Positions 1 to 10,563 of a DNA stretch of 64,000 nucleotides are shown here, in pieces. Under the pieces are notes generated by a model. It did no database searches. It saw only the letters and a list, made by a program, of their open reading frames with translations, and was not told the DNA's origin. The stretch comes from Microthyrium microscopicum. Its lineage: Eukaryota > Ascomycota > Dothideomycetes > Microthyriales > Microthyriaceae. Positions within the stretch are counted from its first letter, which is position 1, and each line of letters starts with the position of its first letter. The stretch covers positions 2,240,426 through 2,304,425 of the forward strand of contig MU004235.1 of assembly GCA_010405405.1 (NCBI GenBank), read 5' to 3'. A program made the translations under genes and the position numbers.

Positions 1-227
1 GTTGATACAATAACTGACACATCCTATCAACCTCTATCCGACTTAGTCCTTACCAAACAATATATGACATCAATGCCGTGATGTGTGGAAACTGGATAGC
101 ATCTTTACTTCAGTTCACCATTACAGATATGAGCCAGATTTCAATTATTGTGTTCATAAGTGAATTATGAGCCTCTACCCATATTGGAACGGCTAGAAGT
201 CTAACTATACACATCTAAACTAGTTCT

Positions 228-3200
228 CTATTCTTTAAGATCTCTCTCAATCTCACCACTCAGTCGCTCCCTCGCTTCTTCCAGTTCTTCCTCCTCCTCC
301 CAATCTTCCACAACCGCTTCCTTTTTCTTCTTCTTTCCCGCCGAGCTCCCTAGCACCACATAACTGCTCTTGCTTCCCAATGGCTCAACAACGGGCGCAG
401 TTCGCGGTGCCGCCCCTGCTCTAGCCACTTGGCTCCATCCTCCACTTGCCGAATCCGTCTCGCGCCGTTCTACATTCAATGAAGCATCGACAGTCGCTAG
501 TTGTACACTTGCCATCTGCTGCGCACCCAATGCAGCTGCAACCGGATTCTTGAGAGCGGTAAGTTGAGCTTCGAGCTGGAGATCTGCAATGGCACTCGGG
601 AATTGCAGCACGACTTCATCAGACGGTAAGAATTCTATGCTCATACTAGCAGTCGTTGGGTCAGCAGCGGCGAGTGTTTTCCGCAACTCATCGATCGTCA
701 AGCCAAATCGAATCTTGGTGAGTAAGAGCGCATTGAAGGGTGCGCCCACCAGATTACTAGCCCTCAACTTCGTCTTCGCCACTGGCGCAGTGCTCTGCAG
801 TTGACGTATTCGTACACAGTCTGCCAGCGTCTTCATCGGCGCCATGACGAACCGCGGCGTTTTGAACAGTGCGACATGTCGATGTGGCTCTGGATCCATA
901 CTCTCGCTATCAACACCAAAGTCTTGCGCAAGTGCGTGGATAAAGGCGCGCTGGTTGCGCTTCATGGGTTTGAAGCGAAGACGTTTCTGGTCCGGATCGA
1001 CTGCGAAGGCGCGCATAGCCTTTTCTTGTGTGGCTGCCCATACAGGTGCATCAAGGTACAGCTGAATGGTATCGGTGGAGTATGGGATGTGATCATCGGT
1101 GTGAGTAGCGGCGTCAATGTTGAAAGCAAGTTGGAGTTTGCGATTTCGTTCCAGTCGGAGACATTCTTCATCGCATGTCAACGTCTTTTCGTTGTTGCCG
1201 GGAGATGCGCGAGTGGCAGAGCAGCGAGTTTCTGTCTTGAGACGTTGGCAGGGACAGGTGATGAAGATTTTGTGAGCGCACGGCGTGTCTTCTTTACATG
1301 GAAATGGGGAATGACATGAAAGAGAGCATGGATGATGGCAGGACTTTGCTTTCCCACAGGCTTGGGTGCATGGTTTGGTAGAGTCTTCGCATTCGCCGGC
1401 CGTGTGACATTGTTTCTGACAGCGGTGATAACCACATTTCAGCTTCTTGTTGCAGACTTCACCGCAGCGAGGGGAGGTGATCCAGCATTGCTGGTTCTTA
1501 AGCTGATTTTTGCCGCATAGACAAGTCTTCGTGGTCAGAAAGACGCATTTTGGACAGGTTTCGCTGTCGGTATGGCAGTTGTGTGATACTTGTGGATGGC
1601 CACATTCTTTAGATCTTTCGCATTGATAGAAGCAGGGAGGAGCTTGTGTTCCACATGGTAGGGGAGGGTTAAGGACTGTTCTGCCGCAATGGCAACTGAC
1701 TTCTTCGAAGACAGCTTCTAGGCATGACTTGCAAGGACCACGATGACAGAGTTCCTGGCAAGTGTGACTTCCGCATTTAAGCTGTCTTCCACAGACTCGA
1801 GTGCAAATGTGCTCGGCTTCAAAGTCGTGCTCTGATCCTAAAGCTGATGTTGAAAGTAGAGATCTTCCAAGTTTTTTCTTCGTTGCAATTCTTTCATTGG
1901 CTTTACGTTCACCAGGACAGCAGTGCTCTCCGCATTCGTGTCGGCCACAATTGAGTGTAGATCGACATATTCGAGTGCACATTGGAGGTTCCAATGTACC
2001 TTGGTGACACATGGTATCAACAGTCATCCTACCACAACGACATGATACTTCCGCAAGGGAAAGACAGGGGAAGCATTCGCCTGTGTGACAAACTCGTTGA
2101 CAGCTGTGGCCACACTGCATCTTTTTGTGGCAGGGTTTCGCACAAAGAGGGATGTCATCCTCGCAGGAAGTTCGAGCATTATCCGTTATCTCAGCAAGAG
2201 CTGTCTTACCACAAGGGCAAGTGGTTACAACATCTGGAGATCGAGGACAGTGTGGAACTGGCTCATCCTGAGCATGACAAGTCTTTTGGCATTTATGTCG
2301 CCCACAATCGAAGTCACGATTACACGGCTTCTCACAATTGAACAAGCCAATCCATGATTCAGCCTTGCTGGAACCATCGTCCAGTATAATGGTCTTTCGA
2401 CTGTCCACGTCAGCGGCTCGTTCGAAGCATGATATTATCGAATGGTCTTGTCCGCAGTAACACGTGGCTTCAATTGGTACTTCGCAAGCTCCGCATAATC
2501 CTTCATGGCAAGGCTTCCCGCAGTAATGCTCGCCACAAGGCATAACCTCGTTGCAAACTTGACCACAGCTCCAGCCATTTTTGTAGTCAGTCTCCATACA
2601 CTTTCTTGTCTTGTCCTCCCGACCACAGAAGCAAGGTTGAGATGGCCCCATTTGTGCACAAGGCTCACAAGGTCCAGCATGACATATTGACGCGCAAGGA
2701 TGAGGACAAGCACGTTCTCTATGACAGGTTTGACCACAAGAAAATGGCGGTAGTCCAGGTAAGGAAGCCGGATCAGTATCTTTTTCACACCAACATCGAA
2801 ATGAAGTGGGAAGAACATCCTGTGGTAAATTGCATCCAGGACATCGCCATGTCTTTGGAGTTTCATCATCTTCGGCTCTATTTTGATTTTGTGATGCTTG
2901 CTGAATGCTTCTTGATGACCATTTTTTGATGCAGTTCAGATGAAAGACTGTCCAGCATGTATGACACGACCATATCTTGTCTCTGCGGGTTACTTCGCTT
3001 GTGCAGACGTTACACTCATATAAGCGACGGTCGATATCCTCATGGATTCTGGTTGATAAATCGGGAGCAGAAGATATTGATGTCCGCCGTTGTTTGCCAC
3101 GACCCCTAGATCCTCCTCTAGATCCACCTCGAGCTCTTGGGTTTGGGGTAAAAGAAGCTCCTGGAGTAAATGATGGTGCATGTGCATCGAGTTGTGCATT

Positions 3201-3716
3201 CTGTATCGATGAGTCCTCTGGTATAGGTGATGATGCTCCACCAGGTTGCGTCAATTGTCCTCCAAAGGCTCTTGCGCCAACCGTTCGAGGGACATTGGCT
3301 CGCTGATTGCCGCGACCTCCTCGACCGCCTCTTCCACGCCCTCCTCGTCCAGCATTTGCATTGACAGGAATGTTTTGCAAGTCTACTGCACCATCTGTTT
3401 GAGCAGGTGCTGGAACAGATGTTTGTGGTGTTTGTGGTTGTCTTGTTGATGGCTGGGCATTGTTGCCGGTTCTACTTCTTCCTCCGCGAACTCTATGACC
3501 TCCTCTTCGTGCTCCACGATTTGGGGATGCATTAGAGTTTGCTGGCCGATCAGGTGGTTCATTTTCATTGCCACCGCTACTTGATGGCTCTGGCCCGGCT
3601 CTTGAATTACGACCTCGTGGTCGACGAGGTGTAGAACTTCCTCTAGATCCTCGTGAGGATGGGTTGGATACATTTGGTGCAGAAGGCACCCCTTGACCAG
3701 ATTCCATGGACGCCAT
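228..3716 (-). CDS. FAP1: NF-X1-type zinc finger protein (Fap1-like), R3H domain
   Basis: Single-exon gene of about 1162 aa. The frame is open 5' of the first ATG (to 3809) but only through a GTG; the first ATG is at 3716, with a second three codons on, so I chose 3716. The N-terminal 200 residues are rich in Arg, Gly and Ser with RGG-like runs. A RING/PHD-like Cys-His domain starts near residue 232 (YECNVC, then WRCPGC). A long series of NF-X1 zinc fingers follows, with repeated CG-H-C-x-CH-x-G-C spacing. An R3H-like region lies near residues 880-950, and the C-terminus is Lys/Glu-rich. Yeast Fap1 (965 aa) binds the prolyl isomerase Fpr1 and is related to human NFX1, a nucleic-acid-binding protein with a RING-type ubiquitin ligase module. 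Function here is inferred from the family; identity of the family is secure. It is divergently arranged with the ABC1 kinase gene. Confidence 0.95.
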   Translation of the reverse strand: MASMESGQGVPSAPNVSNPSSRGSRGSSTPRRPRGRNSRAGPEPSSSGGNENEPPDRPANSNASPNRGARRGGHRVRGGRSRTGNNAQPSTRQPQTPQTSVPAPAQTDGAVDLQNIPVNANAGRGGRGRGGRGGRGNQRANVPRTVGARAFGGQLTQPGGASSPIPEDSSIQNAQLDAHAPSFTPGASFTPNPRARGGSRGGSRGRGKQRRTSISSAPDLSTRIHEDIDRRLYECNVCTSEVTRRDKIWSCHTCWTVFHLNCIKKWSSRSIQQASQNQNRAEDDETPKTWRCPGCNLPQDVLPTSFRCWCEKDTDPASLPGLPPFSCGQTCHRERACPHPCASICHAGPCEPCAQMGPSQPCFCGREDKTRKCMETDYKNGWSCGQVCNEVMPCGEHYCGKPCHEGLCGACEVPIEATCYCGQDHSIISCFERAADVDSRKTIILDDGSSKAESWIGLFNCEKPCNRDFDCGRHKCQKTCHAQDEPVPHCPRSPDVVTTCPCGKTALAEITDNARTSCEDDIPLCAKPCHKKMQCGHSCQRVCHTGECFPCLSLAEVSCRCGRMTVDTMCHQGTLEPPMCTRICRSTLNCGRHECGEHCCPGERKANERIATKKKLGRSLLSTSALGSEHDFEAEHICTRVCGRQLKCGSHTCQELCHRGPCKSCLEAVFEEVSCHCGRTVLNPPLPCGTQAPPCFYQCERSKECGHPQVSHNCHTDSETCPKCVFLTTKTCLCGKNQLKNQQCWITSPRCGEVCNKKLKCGYHRCQKQCHTAGECEDSTKPCTQACGKAKSCHHPCSLSCHSPFPCKEDTPCAHKIFITCPCQRLKTETRCSATRASPGNNEKTLTCDEECLRLERNRKLQLAFNIDAATHTDDHIPYSTDTIQLYLDAPVWAATQEKAMRAFAVDPDQKRLRFKPMKRNQRAFIHALAQDFGVDSESMDPEPHRHVALFKTPRFVMAPMKTLADCVRIRQLQSTAPVAKTKLRASNLVGAPFNALLLTKIRFGLTIDELRKTLAAADPTTASMSIEFLPSDEVVLQFPSAIADLQLEAQLTALKNPVAAALGAQQMASVQLATVDASLNVERRETDSASGGWSQVARAGAAPRTAPVVEPLGSKSSYVVLGSSAGKKKKKEAVVEDWEEEEELEEARERLSGEIERDLKE

Positions 3717-4602
3717 GCTATGCTGTAAATTTTGAAGATCCGTTTTAACCGTAACGTCTATAATGCTTGTGTGCCTCGGGAAGGTGGACAACAGAAACGT
3801 TTGGGCCACTTGAAATAAGTGAGGTGGCCGTATGCAACGCTATGAACTCAAGCAGGTAATTTGCTTGGAATGAAAGAAACTGGAGAAGATGGAAATAAAA
3901 GATCGAGAAGTGGCAAGCTTTAGAAGTAGGAGGTTTGATATGGAAAGAAAGGATGAGTGACCAATCAAGCTGGATCGGATAGTTACGTCGGACCGTTGGC
4001 AAGAGGGCAAGGCTGAGCTGGGATTTGTGACTCAACTTTACACTGTATTTTGACACCAAAATTCGGCTTTTCTAGTTCTACAGAAGCGTGTTGAGTCACA
4101 CTCAATGGAGAATCTGGAGGACTGCCAAACTGCCTAAGTGCCTCAAATTTGGCGGTACTCGAGCAGCGAAGCACTGCCCCAATGGGATCAGGAATGATAG
4201 CTTCAAGTCAATGTCACAGAAACATTTATTGGTGTATCGATTGATCATCTGTAGAAATATTATGATTCTTGTGGTTGGTTTTGTGAGGCTTGCCACTTTG
4301 GAGTGGATCAAAAATGGTTGAGAAAGAAGATCGCTAGTTCCCAGCGACGAGACTCACTAAGTTTAGTGAGATCCTCACTAGATGTTGGGATTGATTTTGG
4401 CTCAGTCCGTGCACCCAACTCTATCTTCGCTTCATGGAAAGTTGAATTCAATCCATGATGCCATGACCATCAAACACAGACTTCTCTTTCTTGCCCCGGT
4501 TAGAGTCTGATATCCATTCTTTTCTTTCCATAAGCCAGTGTGATCCTTCCAAGCTAGCGGCATTCTTCAGACTGCCCCCGATATCCTTCCTCAACACCAA
4601 GA
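3717..4602. promoter_or_regulatory. Divergent intergenic region between FAP1 and ABC1 kinase gene
   Basis: About 890 bp separates the two start codons and should hold both promoters. No convincing ORF is present. The clearest feature is a triple half-site: CTCACTA at 4353-4359, its inverse TAGTGAG at 4364-4370, and CTCACTA again at 4374-4380. The central copy can pair with either neighbour. Its function is unknown. Confidence 0.5.
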
Positions 4603-6555
4603 ATGCGTTATGGCTTGATAAGTCTTAGACTTTCTCCCATTCAGGCGATACATTCACGACCTCTTAGACTTTCACAAGGGATCCGTCGGATACATGACAC
4701 TCGATTTTCACCTCTTGTCCCTCCCGATCCAAAATCTCTCCCGAAACCACGCTCTCCAACCTTTCGTCGCAAAAGACGGGCCTTCTTTCGCTTCACCGCA
4801 TACACAACTCTCACATTCGGCACATTATACTACGCCGATAAATACTTCAATGCCTCTTCTGTCACTCGCTCTGTGCGGACATTCTCTACCGCCCTCTTGA
4901 TCGGCATTGATTACAAGATCAACTTCCGGGCGCATCCGCCCTTCGCTTCATCCATTGAAGATGTACACAACCGAAATGCCCGGCGGGTGTTCGAGCTGAT
5001 TAGAGCAAATGGTGGGCTATACTTGAAGATTGGGCAGGCAATTGCCATGCAGAGTGCCGTGCTGCCTCCAGAGTTCCAAAAAATGTTTGGGCGCATGTTT
5101 GACGATGCGCCGCAAAATGACTGGGCCGATGTAGAAAAAGTCTTGCGCGAAGACTTCGGTATGTCTCCAGAAGAAATGTTTGGAGTAAGCTTTAGCGGTG
5201 AGCCGGGTAAGGGAGTTATGGAAAAGAAGGCGCGCGCAAGTGCCAGTGTTGCTCAAGTTCATTGGGCTAGACTAGCGGATGGTCGTGAAGTTGCAATCAA
5301 GATTCAGAAGCGTGAGATTGCAAAACAGCTCTGGTGGGATTTATCGGCTTTTCAAAACATAGCCAAGTTGTTCAGTTGGTGGTTTGAGATACCGTTCTAC
5401 AGCCTCGTTCCTAGTATTTGTGAACGCCTGCAGCTGGAGACGGATTTCGAAAATGAGGCAAACAATTCAGAGCAGATGAAAGCATTTATACAAGCCGAGC
5501 CACGACTACGAGACCGAGTGTATATACCTATCATCTACAAGGACTTGAGTTCAAAACGAGTACTCGTGGCGGAATGGATCGAAGGCTCGCGACTATGGGA
5601 CAAAGAAGCCATTACAAATCCCTGGTACGGTCAATATGGAACCGGAAGTCCAGGTGCAGGCGGAGCACCTCTGAAATGGCCAGCATCGACTACCCTGAAA
5701 GCCGATGATGAAGGATTCATGAAACCAGATCGCACTGACTGGCGTCAACCCAAAGGAAAAGGCGGACTCGGACTGTCCTTCAAATCCATTATGACAACAA
5801 TGGTAGATCTCTTTTCCGCACAAATGTTCCTCTTCGGCTTAGTCCACTGCGATCCTCACCCCGGAAATATCTTCGTGCGACGTCTACCATCCGGTAAAGC
5901 AGAGCTTGTACTCATTGATCACGGTCTATACATCTCCATGACACCCGAATTTCGCAGAACCTGGAGTGAGCTCTGGAAAGCGCTCATCGGTCTCGACAAT
6001 GCCAAAATCATCGAGATCGTCAAGAGCTGGGGCATCGACAATCCTGATATCTTTGCATCAATGACCCTGATGCGGCCATATGACGGCGGTGACGGAAGTA
6101 CCGCACGGTCGCTTGGTAGAGAACTCAAAGGCGCGACTGCGCAGGAGCGTGCATATGAGATGCATCAACGCTCAATGCATGGAATCAAACAAGTCCTTGG
6201 AGACGAGACCAAACTACCTCGAGAGCTCATTTTCATTCTCCGGAACTTGCGTATTGTACAAGGCAATAACCAATTCCTCGGATCTCCAGTCAACCGGATC
6301 AAGATCACTGGACTATGGGCTAGCAGATCACTCGTGGAAGATCGAGACCTGGCCCTGAGCCAAAGAGTGACAAATCTAGGCCGACATTTGGTTTTCAGAT
6401 TCGTCTTGCTTGTCACTGATATTGCCTGGTGGACGGCAAGATTCCGCCAAATGCTTGGCTTCGGAGGTGGAATGGAAGATGAGTTGGAAGCGAGACTTCG
6501 TACTGTAGCGAAGGACTTTGGTGTTGAGTTACAACATGGCGTGTTTGATGGATAG
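4603..6555 (+). CDS. MCP2: ABC1/UbiB-family atypical kinase, mitochondrial (Mcp2/ADCK1-like)
   Basis: Intron-less gene of 650 aa starting at ATG 4603. The first 60 residues are rich in Arg, Ser and Pro without acidic residues in the first 30, fitting a mitochondrial presequence, followed by a hydrophobic stretch near 70-80. The UbiB signatures are visible: the KxGQ motif (YLKIGQ, residues 140-145), the Ala/Ser-rich nucleotide loop (ARASASVAQVH, about 210-220) with AIKIQ after it, the catalytic HCDPHPGN (415-422) and LIDHG at 437-441 in place of kinase DFG. Family members of this group (yeast Mcp2/Cqd2, animal ADCK1/5) sit in mitochondria and influence lipid and coenzyme Q homeostasis. Assignment to the family is firm; assignment to the Mcp2 branch rather than Cqd1 is inferred from the overall look and less certain. 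It converges with the next gene, with 128 bp between stops. Confidence 0.93.
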   Translation: MRYGLISLRLSPIQAIHSRPLRLSQGIRRIHDTRFSPLVPPDPKSLPKPRSPTFRRKRRAFFRFTAYTTLTFGTLYYADKYFNASSVTRSVRTFSTALLIGIDYKINFRAHPPFASSIEDVHNRNARRVFELIRANGGLYLKIGQAIAMQSAVLPPEFQKMFGRMFDDAPQNDWADVEKVLREDFGMSPEEMFGVSFSGEPGKGVMEKKARASASVAQVHWARLADGREVAIKIQKREIAKQLWWDLSAFQNIAKLFSWWFEIPFYSLVPSICERLQLETDFENEANNSEQMKAFIQAEPRLRDRVYIPIIYKDLSSKRVLVAEWIEGSRLWDKEAITNPWYGQYGTGSPGAGGAPLKWPASTTLKADDEGFMKPDRTDWRQPKGKGGLGLSFKSIMTTMVDLFSAQMFLFGLVHCDPHPGNIFVRRLPSGKAELVLIDHGLYISMTPEFRRTWSELWKALIGLDNAKIIEIVKSWGIDNPDIFASMTLMRPYDGGDGSTARSLGRELKGATAQERAYEMHQRSMHGIKQVLGDETKLPRELIFILRNLRIVQGNNQFLGSPVNRIKITGLWASRSLVEDRDLALSQRVTNLGRHLVFRFVLLVTDIAWWTARFRQMLGFGGGMEDELEARLRTVAKDFGVELQHGVFDG

Positions 6556-6683
6556 GTTCGCCATCTCGGTTCTCATGTTGTCGCATATTTCTTTGATATA
6601 GACACAACTACAATGATACCCCACTCTGTAGATTCCTTTTTCTCAATACTTTCACAAATACTATCCCCATTTCCATCCATCTC

Positions 6684-8078
6684 TCAAAATCCCTTGTATC
6701 TATTCCCGAATATTAACCCCTGTGGTGCAACGAAACAGATCCACCAATCTACCCCCTTCTCCTTGGACCGCTCACTGCTCATCGGCACAGCATATATCGT
6801 CCTCAACTCCTTCGCCTCTTTTCCAAGGCCCCAATACACGGTATCCATCCTCTCGGCTTCCTTATCGAAAAGTCTGAAGGCTCTCAACCACCCAAGCTGC
6901 GACCGCACTGCCTCCACCAGCTTGTCTCGCGACTTATTGTAGGCGACGAGTGCGTCATACGAGGCATATCGCAACATCATCGCTTTAGATTTCCTGCGTG
7001 TAGACCGATCTGAAGTGGAAGGGGAAGGGTCAGGACGGGAGCGACTGAATACCAACACATGCGCATAAAACGGCGCAAACTTCTCAACGTACCGCGATAT
7101 CTGCGGCTGATCGATTGTATGTCTGCGCCAGTCGAAATATCCGGCAGTTTCCTCGCGGCCGCACAAATCCTCCGCTCCTAAACTTTCTTTTGTGGGTTTG
7201 TCATGATTTAACCAGTGCTGGATATCCAATCCTTCCGTGCCAGGCTTCTCTCTACTCCAACGACTTTTCGGCTTAGCAGGTGTGTGTAAAGCATCTGTGA
7301 TATCCACGCTCGAAGTCCAGATAAGATGGCAGCGTCGACTACTAGTGATGTCGATGAGGGCGCCGTAGAAGTCTAGAAAGAGTCGGTTACTTGGCGTACT
7401 GGGCTCTGTGCGAAGGGAGACAGATAGTGGTTCGCTGGTCAGTTTTGCTGGAATTGGGTTGCATCCTCTGGTGAATAGTTTCCTAGCTAACGAACTTGCG
7501 GTAAGCGATTCTTTGGCGATGGGTCTTGTAAGCTGGTTTGCGTAGTACGGAATTAGGTTGACGAATTGACATGTCCCGATGTTGAAACTTGCAGTGGCTG
7601 GAATGTAGGAGCGGCTGCAAAGTTGAAGCGCTTGCCCGGGAATGCTGTTGTCGCAGATGGTGCTGTTGGTGTATAGATGAGAGTGTCTGATATCGATATT
7701 GAGGGATGGTTTTGTGGGAAGGAAGAACCGTTTTAGGGAGGCCCGTTTCTGAGTGAGGGATCTTAGTCTCTTTGGGATCGAGGGCCTTGGTATCTCTGAG
7801 CTTGTAGACGAGGTCACGGCGCTGGGAGATCTGGGACGAGTGATCCTCAGGGGAGCGATAGCTGGTGGTTGACCTGGTGGAGTTATGGGAGCACTGGTGT
7901 CTGGATATGCTGAGAACCTGGGTATTGGGCTTTTTGAGGTCGTTTTTGGAGTTGCTGGAGGAGTTATGGGTGGGCTGGGAAGTCCTGATGGCCAGAGATG
8001 TTGGATTATGTTGTGGTCCGCACTATATCTGGTGAAGCTACGCCTCTTGCTCTTCGACTTCCTCCTGGAGTGGATCAT
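6684..8078 (-). CDS. Hypothetical protein, 464 aa, basic Ser/Pro-rich N-terminus
   Basis: A single open frame from ATG 8078 to the stop at 6684. The family is not recognised. The first 30 residues are Lys/Arg/Ser-rich (MIHSRRKSKSKRRSFTR), followed by a Pro/Thr/Ser-rich low-complexity region to about residue 130 that is probably disordered. The remaining 330 residues look folded, with mixed hydrophobic and aromatic segments (DWRRHTIDQPQISRYVEKF, WWICFVAPQGLIFGNRYKGF at the end). There is no signal peptide or membrane span. The basic start could be a nuclear targeting signal, but that is a guess. The long uninterrupted frame and conserved-looking C-terminal half support a real gene. It lies 304 bp downstream of nothing and upstream of the ADE2 3' end in the same orientation. 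Confidence 0.75.
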   Translation of the reverse strand: MIHSRRKSKSKRRSFTRYSADHNIIQHLWPSGLPSPPITPPATPKTTSKSPIPRFSAYPDTSAPITPPGQPPAIAPLRITRPRSPSAVTSSTSSEIPRPSIPKRLRSLTQKRASLKRFFLPTKPSLNIDIRHSHLYTNSTICDNSIPGQALQLCSRSYIPATASFNIGTCQFVNLIPYYANQLTRPIAKESLTASSLARKLFTRGCNPIPAKLTSEPLSVSLRTEPSTPSNRLFLDFYGALIDITSSRRCHLIWTSSVDITDALHTPAKPKSRWSREKPGTEGLDIQHWLNHDKPTKESLGAEDLCGREETAGYFDWRRHTIDQPQISRYVEKFAPFYAHVLVFSRSRPDPSPSTSDRSTRRKSKAMMLRYASYDALVAYNKSRDKLVEAVRSQLGWLRAFRLFDKEAERMDTVYWGLGKEAKELRTIYAVPMSSERSKEKGVDWWICFVAPQGLIFGNRYKGF

Positions 8079-8319
8079 ATTAGACGCTGCTGGCGGAATA
8101 TTCGACGACTAGGTATAGAAAGAAGCAGTGCGATGGTATGGGTAGCATAGAGTAGGATAGTAGTGTGGCAGGAAGAGCGAATATGTATGCGATAATGGCG
8201 GCGGCTGTTTGCATATCACTGACTGGTAAGTACGCGAGGAAGCATCTTATTGTTCAATGGTACATGGATTGCTTTTGACATTTCCGGGTATACTCTCTAA
8301 TTGTCTCAGACATCTTTGT

Positions 8320-8355
8320 CAACGATCAAAGGACAGACAACGATCAAAGGACAGA
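8320..8355. repeat. Perfect 18-bp tandem duplication
   Basis: The unit caacgatcaaaggacaga occurs twice back to back (8320-8337 and 8338-8355), just beyond the ADE2 stop codon and so probably in its 3' untranslated region. No function is evident. Confidence 0.9.
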
Positions 8356-8382
8356 TACTGACACCAGACCTGCTTGTCTCCC

Positions 8383-10563
8383 CTATTTCTTCTTCGCCAT
8401 ACCCTCCAGATATGCATCGGACCCCATCTCCTGAAGTTTGGCATCCTTGGCCAAACTCTCATCGGCATTTCCTTGCGCAAACTCTTCCACCTGTCGTTGA
8501 ATCCTATCATCTCCCACACCTATTATTCTCGCAGCCAACAACGCCGCATTCGTTGAATTTCCAATACCTACAGTCGCGACCGGCACACCTCGAGGCATCT
8601 GGACGATACTGTATAGGCTGTCTACACCATCTAGCACGCTGCCTTTGACGGGTACACCGATGACTGGTAGTGTTGTATGTGAGGCGACCATGCCGGGTAG
8701 ATGGGCAGCACCACCGGCCCCTGCGATGATGACTTTGATACCTTTGTTCACTGCCTCAGCGGCGAACTTGGCCATGAACTCGGGAGTACGGTGAGCGGAG
8801 GTGACGCGCACAGTATGTGGGATGTTGAACTTCTGGAGTATTTGGATGCCCGCATTCATAGTTGGTAGATCAGAGTCCGATCCCATCAACACCGCTACCA
8901 ACGGCGACAGACTTGACTTCGCGTCAGAAGAATCTGAGATAGCGGTTCCGCTGACGACTTTATCAAATATCTGGATAAGCGGTTGAACTTGTGCTTCTGC
9001 TTCGGCCATGGTTGGTGCAGTCACAGTGATATGTCCCATCTTGCGACCAAGAGAACCGTCTCCTTTACCATAGAGATGCACTGTTCCATCACGCGCCAAA
9101 GCCTGATTGGCGAGCTCCAGATGTGCATCGGCAGTCTTGCCACCTAAGATGTTAAGCATGATACTTGGTTCGCGGAGCCGTAATCTACGCTCTGGGATCG
9201 GGAGGTCGAGGATAGCATGAAGATGTGCTTCGTATTGACTCATATAGCAGCCTTCGATGGTATAATGTCCAGAGTTGTGCGGTCTGGGTGCGATTTCGTT
9301 GACGAGGAGTGTGTTGTCTGGTAGCAGGAACATTTCTACGGCATATATGCCTTTGCCATCGAAGCAGTCAACGGCCTTCTTGGCGAGATCTTGGGCTTGC
9401 TGGGAGATGGCGGAGGAGACACCACGGGCTGGGGCATAGACGAGTTTGCAGATGCTGTTTTCGTGAACGGTTTCTACTGTTGGGAAGGCGAGGGTGCCGT
9501 TAGATGTGCGGATGACCTGAAATTTATTAGCATAGGATTATAGTCTTAAAATCGACATGCGCTGTAAACAGTTTTTATAATTTCATAGTGAACTCCCATA
9601 GCACACTGTGGGAATCATTGAGTGCTATGGATATCGAGTGCTTTGGAAGCCATCCTCATCAAGTGTTCTGGGATTGTCAACGTACCATGACCGCCAATTC
9701 CATGGTAAAGGGAGCCCATCGTTCGGCGTAAAGCTTTCTTTCTCCAAGGGCAGCGAAAGCTTTTGCGAAGTCGGATAGTTGACGAACGACATAGTTTCCG
9801 CGCCCGTCGTAGGCATCAGTGCGAGCTTTGAGCATAAAGGGATAGCCAAATTCGCCAGCAACGCGAGGTAGATCTTTCTCGGAATCTAGTGCTATAGACT
9901 CCGCTACTGGGACTTTGTGTGAAATTAGGACTTCTTTTTGATGGTATTTGTCCTGGATGATTTTGATGGATTTGGGACTAGGGTGAACCGGCGTTGTTTT
10001 TTCGATTTCTTGGAGAATCTCAACATCGACATGTTCAATTTCGATAGTAAGAACATCAGATAGCTCAGCGAGCTTTCTGATCGCGGCGGGATCTTTGAAA
10101 CTTCCAGTGACGTGATCTGGATGAGCGGTGATTTGTTTGGTGGGAGCGCCTTCTTTATCCAAGGCTATGATTTTGATATTCAGTCGATTGGCAGCTACAC
10201 TTTGTTAGTACGATAGTATGAACAAATTGTTGCAAATAATTATTCTTGTATGAGAATGAGGTGGTGTGTCTTCAAAAAGAATTCCATAGCATACGGTGTG
10301 CAGTGGCCATCAACTGCCATGGAAGCCAGTGGATGGGATAGCAATAGCTTGTGGAAATAGGACCATAAGTATATTTTGATATTTTTTGAAAGGTCTCAAA
10401 GCATATAATAGTAGCAGTGAACTGCAGAAAGTGCCAGCGAAGGAGTTCAATATTATCGAAATGACTTATAATTTGATGCAAGTGTGTCTTCAGGCGAGTG
10501 CTTACCTTCAGCGAGCATTCGGCCAAGTTGGCCACCGCCCAAGACTCCAACTTTACGATCCAT
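8383..10563 (-). CDS. ADE2: Phosphoribosylaminoimidazole carboxylase (Ade2, PurK-PurE fusion)
   Basis: Three exons: 10563-10506, 10194-9686 and 9516-8383, summing to 566 aa, the expected length for fungal Ade2. Exon 1 encodes the start [19 protein letters not shown], the PurK nucleotide-binding loop, and ends in phase 1. Exon 2 and the start of exon 3 carry the ATP-grasp domain ([39 protein letters not shown]). The C-terminal 160 residues are the PurE mutase domain ([29 protein letters not shown]). The enzyme carboxylates AIR to CAIR in de novo purine synthesis in the cytosol; loss causes red pigment in yeasts. Both introns are long for this window (311 nt at 10505-10195 and 169 nt at 9685-9517), each with a usable GT donor and AG acceptor; intron 1 has a TACTAAC branch site 9 nt before the acceptor. 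It is divergent with the RhoGAP gene across 760 bp. Confidence 0.97.

Noticed and set aside
3717-3809. N-terminal extension of the FAP1 frame
   Set aside because: The extra 31 codons begin with GTG, not ATG; the first ATG is at 3716.
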